Assembly: GCF_003597395.2 (NCBI RefSeq)
Contig: NC_133773.1
Span: 64,821,730 to 64,885,729 of the forward strand
From: Chelonoidis abingdonii
Lineage: Eukaryota; Chordata; Testudines; Testudinidae
Direction of reading: 5' to 3'
Length of the DNA stretch: 64,000 nucleotides
The position numbers and the translations under genes are program-made. Under the pieces are notes generated by a model, which saw only the letters and a program-made list of their open reading frames with translations, made no database searches and had not been told where the DNA came from. Shown here piece by piece: positions 11,061 to 22,842 of the stretch (the stretch's first letter is position 1; each line of letters opens with the position of its first letter).

Positions 11061-13127
11061 TGTGTCTGGAGTTTTACAAATATTTATACATTGATTACAT
11101 TCATCACACCTAGTTTAATTTGCATACAAGAGCAAATCTGTAGTTTGCATGCAGTTCCTCAAAAGTCCATAAAATTTGGAGGGAAGGTCTTTTTATAAAG
11201 AACAAACAAAATATTCAGCTGATATTTGCTACCTTTTTTGTCTGTTTTTATCTAAAGTTTTTTAATTAAAGCTGGTCAGACTTTTTTTATTATGTAACAG
11301 TCTTATAGCGTCCAGGGCTGAAAGACCTATTAGGCACGTGTGACTAATGGGGCTAGGTTGAATAGAGTTACTGTCACAGAAGAATGAGGCATTTACTTAG
11401 ATCTGTCTATCTTTATTTTGGTACAATAGTTTTAAATGAGAGTGATCCTGCTAGGTGTCTAAGATTCCATAATTTAAGCAAATAGAATTGTAGGTTTTAT
11501 AAAACGTCTGACCATTCACCATGTTAAAATATACTGCAGGTACGATAGTTTGTATTATTGTTTAGACAGGGAAGAAATCTTCCAGACTTGCAGCACCTAA
11601 GTGAGAAGGAAAATAGATCGTGTTACTTTTGCAGTTTTAGATGCCTTTTGTGCTAACCTTGCCCTGAATTTAAAAAGAAAGCTACTGAATTTCCTTATAT
11701 ACAATTTTTAATGAAATTTATAATGTATATAAAACTGACTTGAGTCCTACAGATTGTTTTGAATTCTTGTATTCTCACTGAAACAAAAGTGTCTTTGCCT
11801 ACTCTGTAACATCTACAACCTTAAACAGCACATTGATTCTGGTTGAATAGACTGACTCATCCAAGTTGTTTCTTTCCATTGTGAGAAGAATTTGTGGTGT
11901 TTTGAAGATAATATTGATCTGATTTGAACCACTTTTGTTATGGTTTTTTCCCTGTGGTGGTAAGGCTGTATGTCAAGGAGACAGATGCAAAGACTATTTT
12001 GTTTGAGTTTTGACATGTGTTGCTGAAAGAGGTTCTGGAGATGTTGGTAAAATTTCATTCCATAACCTGAGCTTTGGTAATAAGTTTTCCTTTGCTGGTG
12101 AAGACCAGTGGAATATTATCGGGTCCGTTGCTGTAAAGATTATCAGTGCCTCCCCTAGAACAAAAGGGGGCCAGCTCTCTTTAGTACTTGTACTTGGTTG
12201 AAGAAACTGTTTCTTGATGTTGATCATCCAGCCAATTAACTGACTTGTGTCACTTCCATTTTTTCAATAAGAGGTTGAAAAGGTTGAGGTGAGAGACTTT
12301 TCCTGCTACCTAGGTAGCTCATTTCCTGAACTCTTGTCTATCTGGGTTTGGATCTGGATAAGGTACTGAGACTATTTTGATGACTATCTCATGATGTGTT
12401 GATACATCAGCACACCCTAGCAGGAGTGGATGGAGTCACCTTTAAGGGGCTAGAAGATGACAATTGCTTTTCGGACCCAAGGCTGCTCAAATGTAGGTTC
12501 CAAATTTTACATCTCCTTTTCAAAGTGTACATGGGGTTGTTAGTTGTATGGCGAGCTGGATTACAATGTTGATGGTTTCAACCCACATGTCTCTCTTTTA
12601 CCTGACTTAGAAGGTGTGACTATGTGCTTTATTCTGCTGGAGATTAGGCCATCCTCAGCTGTTTTTAGAAGATCAGATAGCTGTGGCCTGGATTGCCTTT
12701 ATTTTAATCTGGAAAAAAGGGTTGTGACCTTTTTCCTGGGATGTGGACCATTGTGCTTTACTGTACAGAGTGCTGCACTTTAAAAACCATTCTGAAACTC
12801 AAGTGGTTTGAAAAATGCTACTGCCTGCATGTTGAGTGGAGTCTCTAATTTGGAGCACATTACAACAGTGCTGCATAGTCTACATTAAATGTCTATTAGC
12901 TGATATTAATTTTGTGAAGCATTAAGTGGCCTGAGACCTCTCTAATAAAAAGACATTTTCCATTCTGCTACCTTTACTATCAGTACCAGAAGATAACTGA
13001 TTTGAGTTCTTTCACTTTATAAGAGAAGGGAATGCAGCTAGAGTACTTTCTGTGAAGAGGCCTTATCATTAGAACTCAGTTTCCAACAGTCCAAAGTAGC
13101 CTGAGTTTGTTGACATTCCAGTCACTC
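11061..13127. other. Intergenic sequence, nothing firmly recognised
   Basis: There are short open frames on both strands near 11813-12227 and 12544-12783, but none shows a known domain or credible splice context. An ancient repeat or processed pseudogene is possible and cannot be shown by eye. Confidence 0.4.
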
Positions 13128-14290
13128 TATGTGACACTTCTTGGGGCAACCAGAGCTGAGAGTCACCTTGTCATCACTTGCCTCCAATGTGAGTGGGTCT
13201 TTCCTGTGCTGGCTGGGTATTAGCTTCTAACAAAACCAGCCACTCAAGCACTCTGTTCTAGGCTATACCTGCCCTGTCTTTACCTGTTACGATGACAACA
13301 GGTGCACCTGAGCCTCTGAGTCCTTTCAAAGTGTCCCTCTGTGTTATCTAGCCCCACAGAAATATGCCCTGAATTCCCAGATCCTCTGTTCCCAAAGGAA
13401 TAGTGACCACCATTCATCGTAGACCACTGCTCCTGTATTATGCACAGCACTTGAGTTCAGTTATAAAACAAAGAAATTTATTTCAGAAAGAATAGAGATT
13501 CAAATAAAAAGTAGCATGAAAGATGGGAACAAATGGTAATATATAACACAGCATCATAATGCATTCTGATGCCTAAACTTAACTAACTAGTTATCCTTCT
13601 TCTGTTTTAAAGAAGGATATCTCATCCAAAGTTCTCTTCAAGCCTGACTGAGATCCCTTTTTCATGAAGCAAACTCTGTTTACTTCCTAGGTGTCTCTTT
13701 GCACCCCAAAATATACCAGAACAGATCTTTGATGTTCACCTCAGGATAGAGGGTCCCCCCAACCTGCAGCTTACCTTTTCCTGTTAGTTTCCTTCCAAAG
13801 TCTCCTCCTCATTAGCATTTGACTTAGAATGCTAAGACTCCTGTTGTATGAGGTACAACACACAATCACCCCACCCCCCTTCTGCCCAGAGATAAGTGTC
13901 TCCTACCCTCTTTCTGGTTGAGGTTTGTCTTGAGTGATGTGTCTTTAACTACAGAGCTAGAAAACATAATTTTTAGTGTATATACACATAACTCTGCACT
14001 TATTCTCCATACATATATCTTGCAATGATTATGATGACCTGTATCAGAGTTCTCAACCTTTTTTCTTTCTGAGATTCCCTAACATGCTATACAAACTCCA
14101 GAGCCCAACAGAGTGGGAGAGGGAGCTTAGGTCTTATGTGGGGGCTCGGGGATTTCAGGCTTCAGCTGCCAGGTTGGCAGAGGGGGCTCAGGGCTTCTGC
14201 CCCACATGCAGCAGGGCTAGGGGCTTGCGACACCAGGCTGAGAGACTCTGACCTATGTGACACAGACTTTCAGTAGAGACCATACATGAC
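13128..14290 (-). mobile_element. Probable solo LTR, interrupted by a hAT fragment
   Basis: The block starts 'tgtgacacttcttggggcaa' and contains an antisense A-rich processing signal around 13470-13510 (AAATAAATTTC on the minus strand). Its overall word pattern resembles long terminal repeats seen in many turtle copies. No gag or pol is attached, so it is a solo LTR or fragment. The 206 bp hAT element at 14045-14250 is inserted near its end. The exact right boundary is uncertain. Confidence 0.5.
14045..14250. mobile_element. Short nonautonomous hAT element
   Basis: The left end is CAGAGTTCTCAACCTTTT and the right end, reverse-complemented, is CAGAGTCTCTCAGCC, an inverted pair of the hAT type. 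The flanks ACCTGTAT (14037-14044) and ACCTATGT (14251-14258) match at six of eight bases, consistent with the 8-bp duplication made by hAT transposases. The interior is GC-rich and noncoding. Confidence 0.8.
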
Positions 14291-14730
14291 ATTTCTGTGG
14301 TGAACCCAGGGATCTGTATACCCCAGTACCCTCAGTAGCTGGTATGCATTAAGTTCTTGGGTAATACTCTGCAAAGGTCATCTATTTTCTTGAATGTTTG
14401 AGAAAGATTGAGAAGTATGGGAGAACTGGAGTTTGTAGAAATGTTATCTTTTTTTCTTTGCTTGGTTGTCGAGCTCGTTGATTATTTCAATTATTGTGTT
14501 TATATGTTGGTATTTTATGCTGGGTTTTCCTTTTTAAGTTTTAATGTATGAATTGTATATTTTAAAATGAAATTAAGGTGCCTAGACTTCTAATAAGTGG
14601 CATCACCACTCTTCACAGAGCATGATGTATGCACCGATGAGTTCTTTGATGGCTGATTAGTCTGCTGCATGGCTGACAGTCCCATCCACAGGTCCGGCAC
14701 ACCCATGCACTAGCAGTGCTGTGAATCTGA

Positions 14731-15812
14731 GGCCAGGTCTACACTGCGACTTTAAATCGGTTTAATGGCCGATATACCGATTTAACGCTGTATCCGTTCA
14801 CACGACGTCATCATTAATATCGAGTTAAACGGCTCCTTAAATCGATTTCGGAACTCCTCCCAAACGAGAGGAGTAGCGCTAATTCGATAGTGTGAACTTC
14901 GATTAGGGTCATGGGACAAATCGACATTATTGGCCTCGCGGGCGGATCCCAGAGTGCAGCCTGACCGCGTCTGGACAGCAATCTGAACTCGGATGCAGCG
15001 CAGTAACAGGAAAGCCAGCGAACTTTGAATTACATTTCTGCTTTGCCACGTGAGCTCTGCATCAGCATGCGCGATGCAGTTTGAAATCGAAAAAGGCTCC
15101 AGCATAGACCGTACGGGAGATACTAGATCTTGACTCGCTGTATGGGGGACCAAATCGTGTTATTCCAGCTCCGTTCAGACAACACAGAAATGCCAAACGT
15201 TTTGAATGAAAAACTCCAGATACACAGCGCGTGTGACAAGCGAACGGGAAGCCAGAGACTCAAATGGACGGTCATGAAGGAGGGAGGGGGTACTGAGGAC
15301 TCCAGCTATCCACGTCCACAGCAGTCTCTGAAAACTTATTTGCATTCTTGCCTGAGCTCCCTTGTCTGTAGGTTCAAACAGCAGTGTCTGGCGTGTCAGG
15401 AACACTCCTCATTTATTTCCCCCCACCACCACGTAAAAAAAAAAGGGAAGATGCTGTGCATGCGTTTGCTCAATGCACTCCGCGAAAAAGGCGCCAAGAG
15501 GTTGTCTGTGCCTTCAAAGACGGAGGGGTGAGGCGTCCACCACCACCCGGGCAGTGTTTCTGACCATCGCACAAATAACACCGCACCACAAACAAAATCG
15601 TGACTCTCAACACACGGAAGTGGGAACTATGGGATAGTGAGGAAAGCTACACCACAGTGCACCGCTCCTGAAATCGATTGGGTACTTTTGGACCATGGAC
15701 GCAACAATCGATTTCGGGGTCCACTGTGGACGCGCTAAACCGATTTTATTAGATCTGTTTTGTAATATCGGTTTAAGCTAATTCGAAATAATCGTGCAGT
15801 GTAGACGTACCC
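14731..15812. mobile_element. 1.08 kb nonautonomous transposon with CTACACTGC ends and TGA target duplication
   Basis: The left end reads GGCCAGGTCTACACTGC and the right end, reverse-complemented, reads GGGTACGTCTACACTGC. Both are followed by AT-rich words containing the octamer AAATCGGT or its variants, so the inverted repeat extends about 40 bp. TGA flanks both sides (14728-14730 and 15813-15815). The interior is CG-rich and contains repeated ATCGATT words. It contains open frames on both strands (for example 15130-15531), but none resembles a transposase. A three-base TSD and this end structure fit PIF/Harbinger-like MITEs; that assignment is inference. Confidence 0.8.
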
Positions 15813-15849
15813 TGAGTAGCAGATTCTTTACATCTCTGATACTGGTCAT

Positions 15850-16310
15850 CATAAAGCTTGATCCAATCTGCCTCACTCCATTTACAAGCTGACTCCACCA
15901 ACCAGAGTGACATTTGCATTCCTTTCCCAGTCATCCACAGAGATTCCAAACGATATTGTAACTTTTTTCAAGCATTCCAAAATCTGTACAGCAGTCTGCC
16001 TCTTTCTAGACCCTTCATGAGCTTCAGAATACAGCACACTCTTCGGGATCCTGTAATCGCATTCGCTTGACATGTCCAAGCCACTTGAGTCTTTTCTTAC
16101 AAATCAACATTCTCATGAATGACGTACCAGCATGGTTTAAGACTTCCACCTTTGTCACCCTGTCTTGCTATCTTATTCGAAGAATTTTATACAAGCATCT
16201 GGTATGAAAGGTATTCAGTCTTTTGGTATGTTTGGCATAAGTTGTCCATATTTCTGAGCCATATAGAACGGTGGATAAAACAAATCTCATAGACATAGAT
16301 TTTCATTTTT
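15850..16310 (-). mobile_element. Non-LTR retrotransposon relic (end of reverse transcriptase ORF)
   Basis: Read on the minus strand from about 16280 down, the sequence encodes VLYGSEIWTTYAKHTKRL, then NTFHTRCLYKILRI, then KRLKWLGHVKRM. This is the familiar C-terminal region (YGSE.W, LR..H, LRWLGHV.RM) of several vertebrate non-LTR retrotransposons. Frames change after this point and the tail is degraded. It differs from the relic at 9538-11060, whose post-RT region has other wording. Confidence 0.7.
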
Positions 16311-18888
16311 AGTTAACAATTTATTATTTTTCCAAGCTCTGTGTTGCAAAAGGCCAAAGTTCCTGGTTGCTTTTCAGATTCTACTAGTGAGCTCAGGTCC
16401 GCGTCAGGATCTACATTGCTGATAACAATACAGCCAAGGTAGCAAAATGGTCAAAATTAGACTTCTAGGTGACAAATAAATCAAATGCCATTTCCATTTT
16501 GGCCCCTGGCACCCATAAAAACTGACATTTTATGTCAGGTCACAGCCTAGTATTAGAATAGTCAATTCACTGACACAGTTTGACTTCACTTCTTGCCACC
16601 TCATATTGGCAAATAGATTTATATCACTATATATCTATGTGGCAGAGGTGAATTCAATAGAACGCTCTACATGCTTGGGAGGGAACATGCCTAATAAAAT
16701 GGTTTATTTCTATCGGGTTTGTTCTCATTAGTATCTCCTGTGAAGAGTTAGACGTCTGTGCTATCAGTATTAACTTGAGTTGGAGGTGTAATGGATGAAG
16801 ACTTGCTTGTCTAATCTGACTAATCAGAACCTAGTTATTTTTAAAAAAAACTGTGCATAAATTGTTTCTTAGGTGCAGCGTATTGTTAGGAGTGATACAG
16901 AGCCATATTGCCCCTTGAGGGGGGGAAGAAAAAAAAACCCTCCTAAAGGTGCTTAATAATGTTGGGGGAGAGAGAAGATAACTTGCTATACCTTTTGAAA
17001 CTGCCACTATGTAACAGAGGCAATCAAAATGCATGACAAATAACCAAAATGAGGAGCATCAGTGTTTTTTTTGTTGCATGTCACATTATAACTGACAAAT
17101 TGTTGTTTTTTAGTATAAAATCTTTTAAAAGAAGTGTTAATTAAATCACCCAGGTATATAAAAAAATGAAAAAACAAATTTCATCATGTGCAATTGCAAG
17201 GACCTTGTGTGTGAGTTGTCTGTAGGGTTTTAGTGCTGGACTTTCAGATGACCAGCATGAACCCTTACAATTTGAGCTCAAGAAGCAATTGGCATCCCCA
17301 GTTTGGAGGAATCCCTATAAGAGGATTAGATATTTATTGCCAATGGTTTATGCTATTAGTAGTAGAATGCTGGATATCAGGAATTTTGTGATCTCTTCCT
17401 GAATCTGCAAGGTGAACATGGTCAAATATTTAGAGACAGGATAGTGAAGCCCACAGGTTTGGCATATTTGTTTTGGGAGGCACAGTGGATAAGATTTGGG
17501 TTTGCATTTTTGAGAACTATGTTCTATTCCTAGCTTCTGTAACTTACTTACTGTTAAAAGAAGGGGTGGGATGATATTAGCTTCCTTCTAGGCAGGGTAT
17601 GAGATCTTGCTCATTAAGTGCACAGAAATATAAACAATCAGCAGAAGTTAAACCATAACTCATGGTCTCTTGGCGCCCTGCTACAGAGCATGTGTGGAGA
17701 AATCCCTCTTCACCTCTTTGATCCACAGATACCATTGCCCTGACTGGGGAGTGCAGTGGACCAGGTAGCAAATTGGACAAAATGTAAAATGTCCTGCAAA
17801 ATCCTGTACATATGAAAGCTCTGGGTTTTTCTGGAAAGCACAGAGCAAGGAGGGGGAGTAACTATTGCTCTGCCTATTCCTTGGCACCTTTCCAAAAACT
17901 TGGTCTGGGGTTCTAGGGCTGTGATCTTGTCCAGCTGTTACACAGACTTTTCAATGGCTGAAGGAGAGACCTTGCTCCCTCTATCCCTCCACTCTATGTA
18001 GCTTCTTAAGGGCTAGCCATAATGTGTCTACTATTAAGTACACCTTTAAACAAATCAGTTTTTTATAGGAATACTTGCTCCTTGTATTTGTGGATTGTGA
18101 ACCATATGGTATCATCTATATGTATAGCTAGGAGAGAGAATCTATATCTGACTCAGGTCTTCTATGCCTGTGTTTGTAACATCTATGTATCTCATAGCTA
18201 CTGTGCTAGGTAAAGATTTTTGCCATTTTTTCTCATTTTCTTGAGTCTTGGGGTGGGGTGGAGGAGGAGGACAAGAAATGCATTACTTTCCATATTTCAA
18301 CTTAAGTATTTGGCTAGCACTGATCCATCCATTAGCTGTGTGTAGCTGTAGCAGCAGGTTCTTGCAAATGTTAGTGGATTTGCAGCGATCCCCTAGAAGA
18401 CAACTGCACATTTTGGCTTGTAAATAATGTTTAAAGGCACCATCATTGTGTGGCTGTGGGAAGAAGATTGCAGGAATCGGGAACACTTTTCAGTGTCGCT
18501 GTTGCTGCTGCTATTACTGCACATGCTGCAGGTACTACGCTCTGCTCCTCCATGTTAATACTTTTTTCTGAGCCAAAAGAAATTGAAACAATCAGGTGGC
18601 CAAATCCCTTATCACATTCTAGGGAGCCAAAGGCATCTTGACAGCATATTTCTGCTGCTGCTTTAACCTTTTCCTTTAATCTCTGTCATAACAGCAGTCC
18701 ACATACAAAATATGAGATGCAGTCAATGGGGCACTCCTCCTCTTGTAATGTGCCCGTTACATCAGAAGGAGCCTGTTGCCGATCTTAACTTCTGGCAATG
18801 AAATCTGTGGTTGCAAATTCTGAGCACAGAGCAAATATTAGAAAGTACCCCAAGCATTTGATGTATAGTAGCAAAGGAAAAGTCCGCA
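16311..18888. other. Intergenic sequence, nothing recognised
   Basis: AT-rich sequence with poly-A and poly-T tracts (for example 16839-16850 and 17064-17072). No exon, RNA gene or transposon end was recognised. Confidence 0.45.
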
Positions 18889-18912
18889 GCGCGCGCGCGC
18901 ACACACACACAC
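18889..18912. repeat. (GC)n(AC)n microsatellite
   Basis: Six GC dinucleotides pass directly into six AC dinucleotides. The compound array is likely length-variable, and the alternating purine-pyrimidine tract has Z-DNA potential. Confidence 0.95.
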
Positions 18913-18920
18913 TTACACAC

Positions 18921-19170
18921 TTCCATTACTACAGGGCACATTCTGGTGGGTGTAGAATACCCTTTTGAATATGCCCACCCTCCACTAGCACCCGTGCCTT
19001 ATAGCACAGAATGTTTGAGGGATATGAAATGCCTCAGAATGTGCCCGTCAATACATTCTCATCTCTTATAGCAAGACACATTCTAAGGCATATGCTCAAC
19101 AGAGTGTGCTTGCCCTTCCATTAGCATCAATGGTCCCTTACAAGGAACATTCTGAGTGGCACAAGGCAAC
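18921..19170 (+). repeat. Decayed tandem repeat, four units of about 60-68 bp
   Basis: Units begin near 18921, 18981, 19049 and 19117. They share, in order, TCCA(T/C)TA(G)C, TTATAGCA or its variants, GGCACATTCTGAGG or its variants, and GTGCC/GTGCT. The unit at 19049 keeps 'cttatagcaagacacattct'; the unit at 19117 keeps 'cccttacaaggaacattctg'. Identity is low, so this is an old minisatellite beside the microsatellite at 18889. Confidence 0.5.
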
Positions 19171-19724
19171 GCTCAGACTTTTTCTGTAAACCATGGATGA
19201 AGAGTTGAGGATGAGCACAATTTGAGGAATATTACATAATATTGAGACTATGCCCTGCAACAAGGAATGGTAGTTGAAAGGTGCCCTGCTAAGGACCATG
19301 ATGCTAATGGAGGAGTGGACTTGTTCTGTGCTGAGTCTATTCAGATGACTAAACTTACTCCTGTATGTGTTTCCATAATTTGGCCTTAATGCTCTGATTT
19401 TGCAAGTATTTATGCACTTTATTGGAACTATTTATATGGTTAAAGTGCTGCGCATGTGTACATTTCAGCATAATTGGGGCCTATTTTTTTTTGTAAATGA
19501 TGTCCCTTTCTATTCACTCTTAATTTAATACAACTAATTTATGCAATAATTAGAAAAGATTTTATAATATAAAAATTACATTATTTGCAAGAGATGCAAA
19601 TGTACAATAATCTTTGAAACAGAAATCCTTCTTTTTTTTTAGTGGAATTATGCCAGTTTAAATGACATGCTCTGTCATGCTGTTTAATGCCCAAAGCTGC
19701 TCCAACAAGAATTTATCATTATTT

Positions 19725-19800
19725 TTATTTGCATTATGGTAGTGCCCCAAGGCCCCAACTGGAACCATCTGTGCTAGGCCCTGTACAAACACACAGGAGG
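19725..19800. repeat. Fragment of an ancient amniote interspersed repeat
   Basis: The block 'atttgcattatggtagtgcc' followed by 'ctgtgctaggccctgtacaaaca' is a sequence met very often in reptile and bird genomes as an old LINE or SINE piece. Family assignment from memory is uncertain. Confidence 0.5.
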
Positions 19801-20539
19801 ATTTAGTCTCCGTGATTTGTTCACATAATCTAAAACAAAAAATGACAAAAAGAATGGGCAAATATACAAGCAGAATGAGCAAGGTGGTCATAGGTACATA
19901 TCATCTTGTAGTTCAAGATTATTTCCTCTTATTTATTTACTAAAATTGTCCTATATTACTGCTCTTGCCTATTCTGATTTCCCCCTCTCCATGTTTTTCT
20001 GATATTTTTAAATTATTTCATCTCCTCTCATTTTTTAAATTGAATTGTACATTCCTGTTCCATTTTCCCTACTTTTGTGTAGTTTCTATTTCCAGTGCAT
20101 CTTAATTGCCCTTTTCCGTTTACTTCGGAACCGCTTTGGATACTTACTCCCACCCCCAATATCCTAATCCAGGGTTTCACCCTGCTACATGATTTCCGCT
20201 GGGAATTCTGCCTCCCTCTAGCCCTCATGTCTCACAGTGGGTGCCTACCCTTCTCTATATCTGAGCACGCGGGGCTGCCCACAAAAGCAGGAGATCTGGT
20301 TGAGAGGAGGTGGGGAGAGCGAGCCTAGCGTTTTCCCCCCTTAAGCCACTGTACCAGTTTAACTTTTTTTTTCCTCCCGGAATTCTAGCGGTGATGCTTA
20401 TAGGTAAGAGCGAATATGCATCCCTAGTCCCGTCTCTCTCCGCTCCTAACTATACCTCCCCTCCCCACATTCTCTCGGGGAAATAAACACACAGGGAAAC
20501 TGAGGGCAAAAGGCTTCACTTCCCCAGGGCCCATGGGCA

Positions 20540-21150
20540 AGCGCTGTGCACATGCTCACTAGAGCCAGCCGGAGCATTTTGCACATGCTCAGTAGGGGAA
20601 AGGGCGCATTTTGATGCAGGGTTCATTTTGCTACGGCTGCTGGAGGAGCTACTCGGTCCGTTGCGGCTGTGCCATGGCGCGCTGCAGGTTCCCGGGCCAT
20701 CTCTGGCTCTAGGAATCGGGGGCTGGGGCGTCCTGCGCTCGGGCTGTGGTATGTAGCGCGTGTTTGCAGGATGGGCCGTGGGGCTGTGTGGGTGCTACGT
20801 TTGCACGGGCGCGGGGGGATTCGCCCCCCCGGAGAGGAGTTTGGAGCTGGGAAGCGGCGGAGGAGATGCTCCATCAGCCCCGTTGGCCCAGGGAGCCCCT
20901 GTCTCTGGGGCCCCTGTGCGCAGGGCGCTTGACTGCTCGCGACGCGCTTTCAGTACCTCGGCCAGCACTGGGCAGCTGGTGGAGATGCTGCTGCTCGCGG
21001 CCGTGGGGAGCTGGGCGGGCAGGGAGACGGGGCTGCTGCGTGCGGGAGGGAGTGGACAGAGAGCCCCAGGGCTGGGCTTGCAGAGGCCAGCGGGGCGTCG
21101 CTCGCGCAGCTGTTGCAGGTGGGATGGTTGCTGCTGGAGAATGGGGGGAC
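20540..21150 (+). promoter_or_regulatory. GLRB: CG-rich promoter region and presumed 5' noncoding exon of GLRB
   Basis: CpG dinucleotides, rare in the rest of the window, are dense between about 20540 and 21150, and the sequence is GC-rich over the same range. It lies 1.7-2.3 kb upstream of the exon carrying the GLRB start codon, whose 5' side is an untranslated segment behind a splice acceptor, so at least one noncoding exon must lie upstream. The exact exon is unresolved: candidate donors are TAG|GTAAGA at 20404, GTG|GTATGT at 20749 and CAG|GTGGGA at 21119. No TATA box was identified. The open frames inside reflect base composition. Confidence 0.65.
20949..20969 (+). promoter_or_regulatory. 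Candidate RE1/NRSE site for the REST repressor
   Basis: The 21 bases beginning TTCAGTACCTCGGCCAGC align without gaps to the canonical RE1 element, whose core is TTCAGCACC-N-CGGACAGC. Within the 17-base core only positions 6 (C to T) and 14 (A to C) differ. REST (NRSF) represses neuron-specific genes in non-neuronal cells, and its sites often lie in the 5' exon or first intron, as here. GLRB is a neuronal gene, so position and function agree. Binding itself is not shown. Confidence 0.6.
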
Positions 21151-22010
21151 CGGGGAGCCCCTGTTGTCGCTGGGTTAGTGATGAGTTTAGTGCAGGTAAC
21201 GTGTGGCTAGCACTATACAAGAACAATTTATGCTGGAACAGTTTGTAAGTGGGGATGTTGAGAACCATTGAACCAAACTGTAAACCCTGTATCTAAGGGA
21301 AACTATTTCAGGGGGTGCAGCAACCCCCCCATCTCTAGTTCCAGCACCTATGTACCAGACCCACAGCTGAAGGGAGCCCCAGAGAGCGTCATGTGGTTGG
21401 AGAAGGAGGCAGTGGGGAACCCCCTGTTGCTCTGCTTGAGTGGGGGAGGAGTAGAAAGTCACTGTTGCTGCGATTGGACAATGTGGGTGGGTGGGAGGGG
21501 GAAGTAGGTTAGTGGGACCGGATGCTATAGTTAGAGAGTATGTAAAATCCCTTATGTGCATTTTGTAAAGCTCTTTGGGAGCCTTCAATGAAAGATCCTA
21601 TATAAATGATTACTATTGTGTATTAATGCTGCTTTTTTTGAGGGGAGGACAGTTTTCTGTGTGGGAGAGAGGACAGGAAGTCCCTGGATGCTCTATATGA
21701 ATGAAGGTGTTAAGATATCCCTCATCCTCCTGCTGCTATTGTGGTTGAGACTCAAGAGACTGCTGCTGCAGTTATGGAGGGTCTCAGAGAGCTCTGCGGC
21801 TGTTGCTTGGAAAGGAGATGGAGATTCCTATATCTTCTAATTTGGCAAGGTGCCCCTGCTGCTGTTTGCTTAGGGCATAAGAAGCCCCTTCTGTTGTTGC
21901 TTTTGGAGGGTGGACAGGAAGCTCCTTCTGTTGCTGATGTTAAAAGGAGTACGAATATCCTGCTGCTTCCAAGGGAGAGAGCGATGCAACTATCGTTTCT
22001 TAAAAATCCA
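21151..22010 (+). repeat. Irregular CCCCTGTTGCTG-type repeats in GLRB intron 1
   Basis: Variants of the word CCCCTGTTGYYGCT, usually preceded by GAAG or GGGGA, recur at about 21158, 21419, 21461, 21679, 21850, 21883, 21922 and 21958. Similar GGGAGGA-type and GACAGGAAG spacers lie between several of them. The spacing is uneven, so this is at best a decayed minisatellite. Within the tract, 21545-21605 ('tttgtaaagctctttgggag' then 'cctatataaatga') is instead a piece of an ancient L2-like repeat. Confidence 0.4.
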
Positions 22011-22842
22011 TAAAGTGCTTCTGTTGGTCTAAGAAGAAAAGAATGGAAAAGCTGCTTGTGGTACTTGGGACACAAAATGCACAGGAAAGCATAGTATTCT
22101 GTAGGTTATTGGTCACCCTTGAATAATTACCATGTTCATTATAATCTGTAATTTCTATAATACTTGTTATAGTATATTCATTGTTGTCTAATGTGTTGTG
22201 TTTGAAAGCTATTCAAATATACAATCCCATTTAAGAGCCTACACGTGCAATCTTTGTTCACACTTAACATTTAGAATAATGGGACTAATTGTGAGAGTTA
22301 AGGTTGAAGTTTGAGTCTCTAACTTTGTGTCTTGTCTATTAATGGTAAATCTGTTGATCACAATATTTTAAAATGAAATATCAAATTCTCATTATCTCAA
22401 TACTTGGCATACTGTGGGGCATACTGTTGCATATAAATGTCTCTGGGTGAATATGATGGTTTTTTTGCAGGGGAGAGGAAGAGAGGGAAGTCCATCCATG
22501 TCTGGTGAGACATCATAGGCCTCTTGAGTTAGGGCTTCTTTTATAGGGTTTAAATGTATTCCTCCAAAACACAGCAACAAAAATATGTTTATATCAACCT
22601 GTTGTGTATCTCCTAACTATCATACAGTCTATCCATGTACGTAAATATTGGGAGGATACTTAAAACAGACACTATATCTCATTTGTAGCCCAGGAGCACC
22701 TCTCTTGAGATAACTTACTGAGCTGAGTTTTCTGTGATCGTTGTGTGTGAATGAAATATATTTGTTTACTTCCTATATGTAGGTGATCCCATTTTCCATA
22801 ATTAATCCCACTAATATAGCCCTTTTTTCTTATCTACCATAG

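Noticed and set aside
15130..15531. 133-codon open frame inside the 1.08 kb MITE as a transposase
   Set aside because: No DDE or DNA-binding motif is visible, and an antisense frame of similar length overlaps the region. The element is probably noncoding.
1..20000. An exon of PDGFC or another neighbour upstream of GLRB
   Set aside because: In other amniotes PDGFC lies upstream of GLRB, but I found no PDGFC-like CUB or growth-factor coding with splice sites in this interval.
20669..21268. Several overlapping 80-160 codon frames on both strands in the CG-rich region
   Set aside because: Such frames are common in GC-rich DNA where stop codons are rare. They overlap one another and show no domain.
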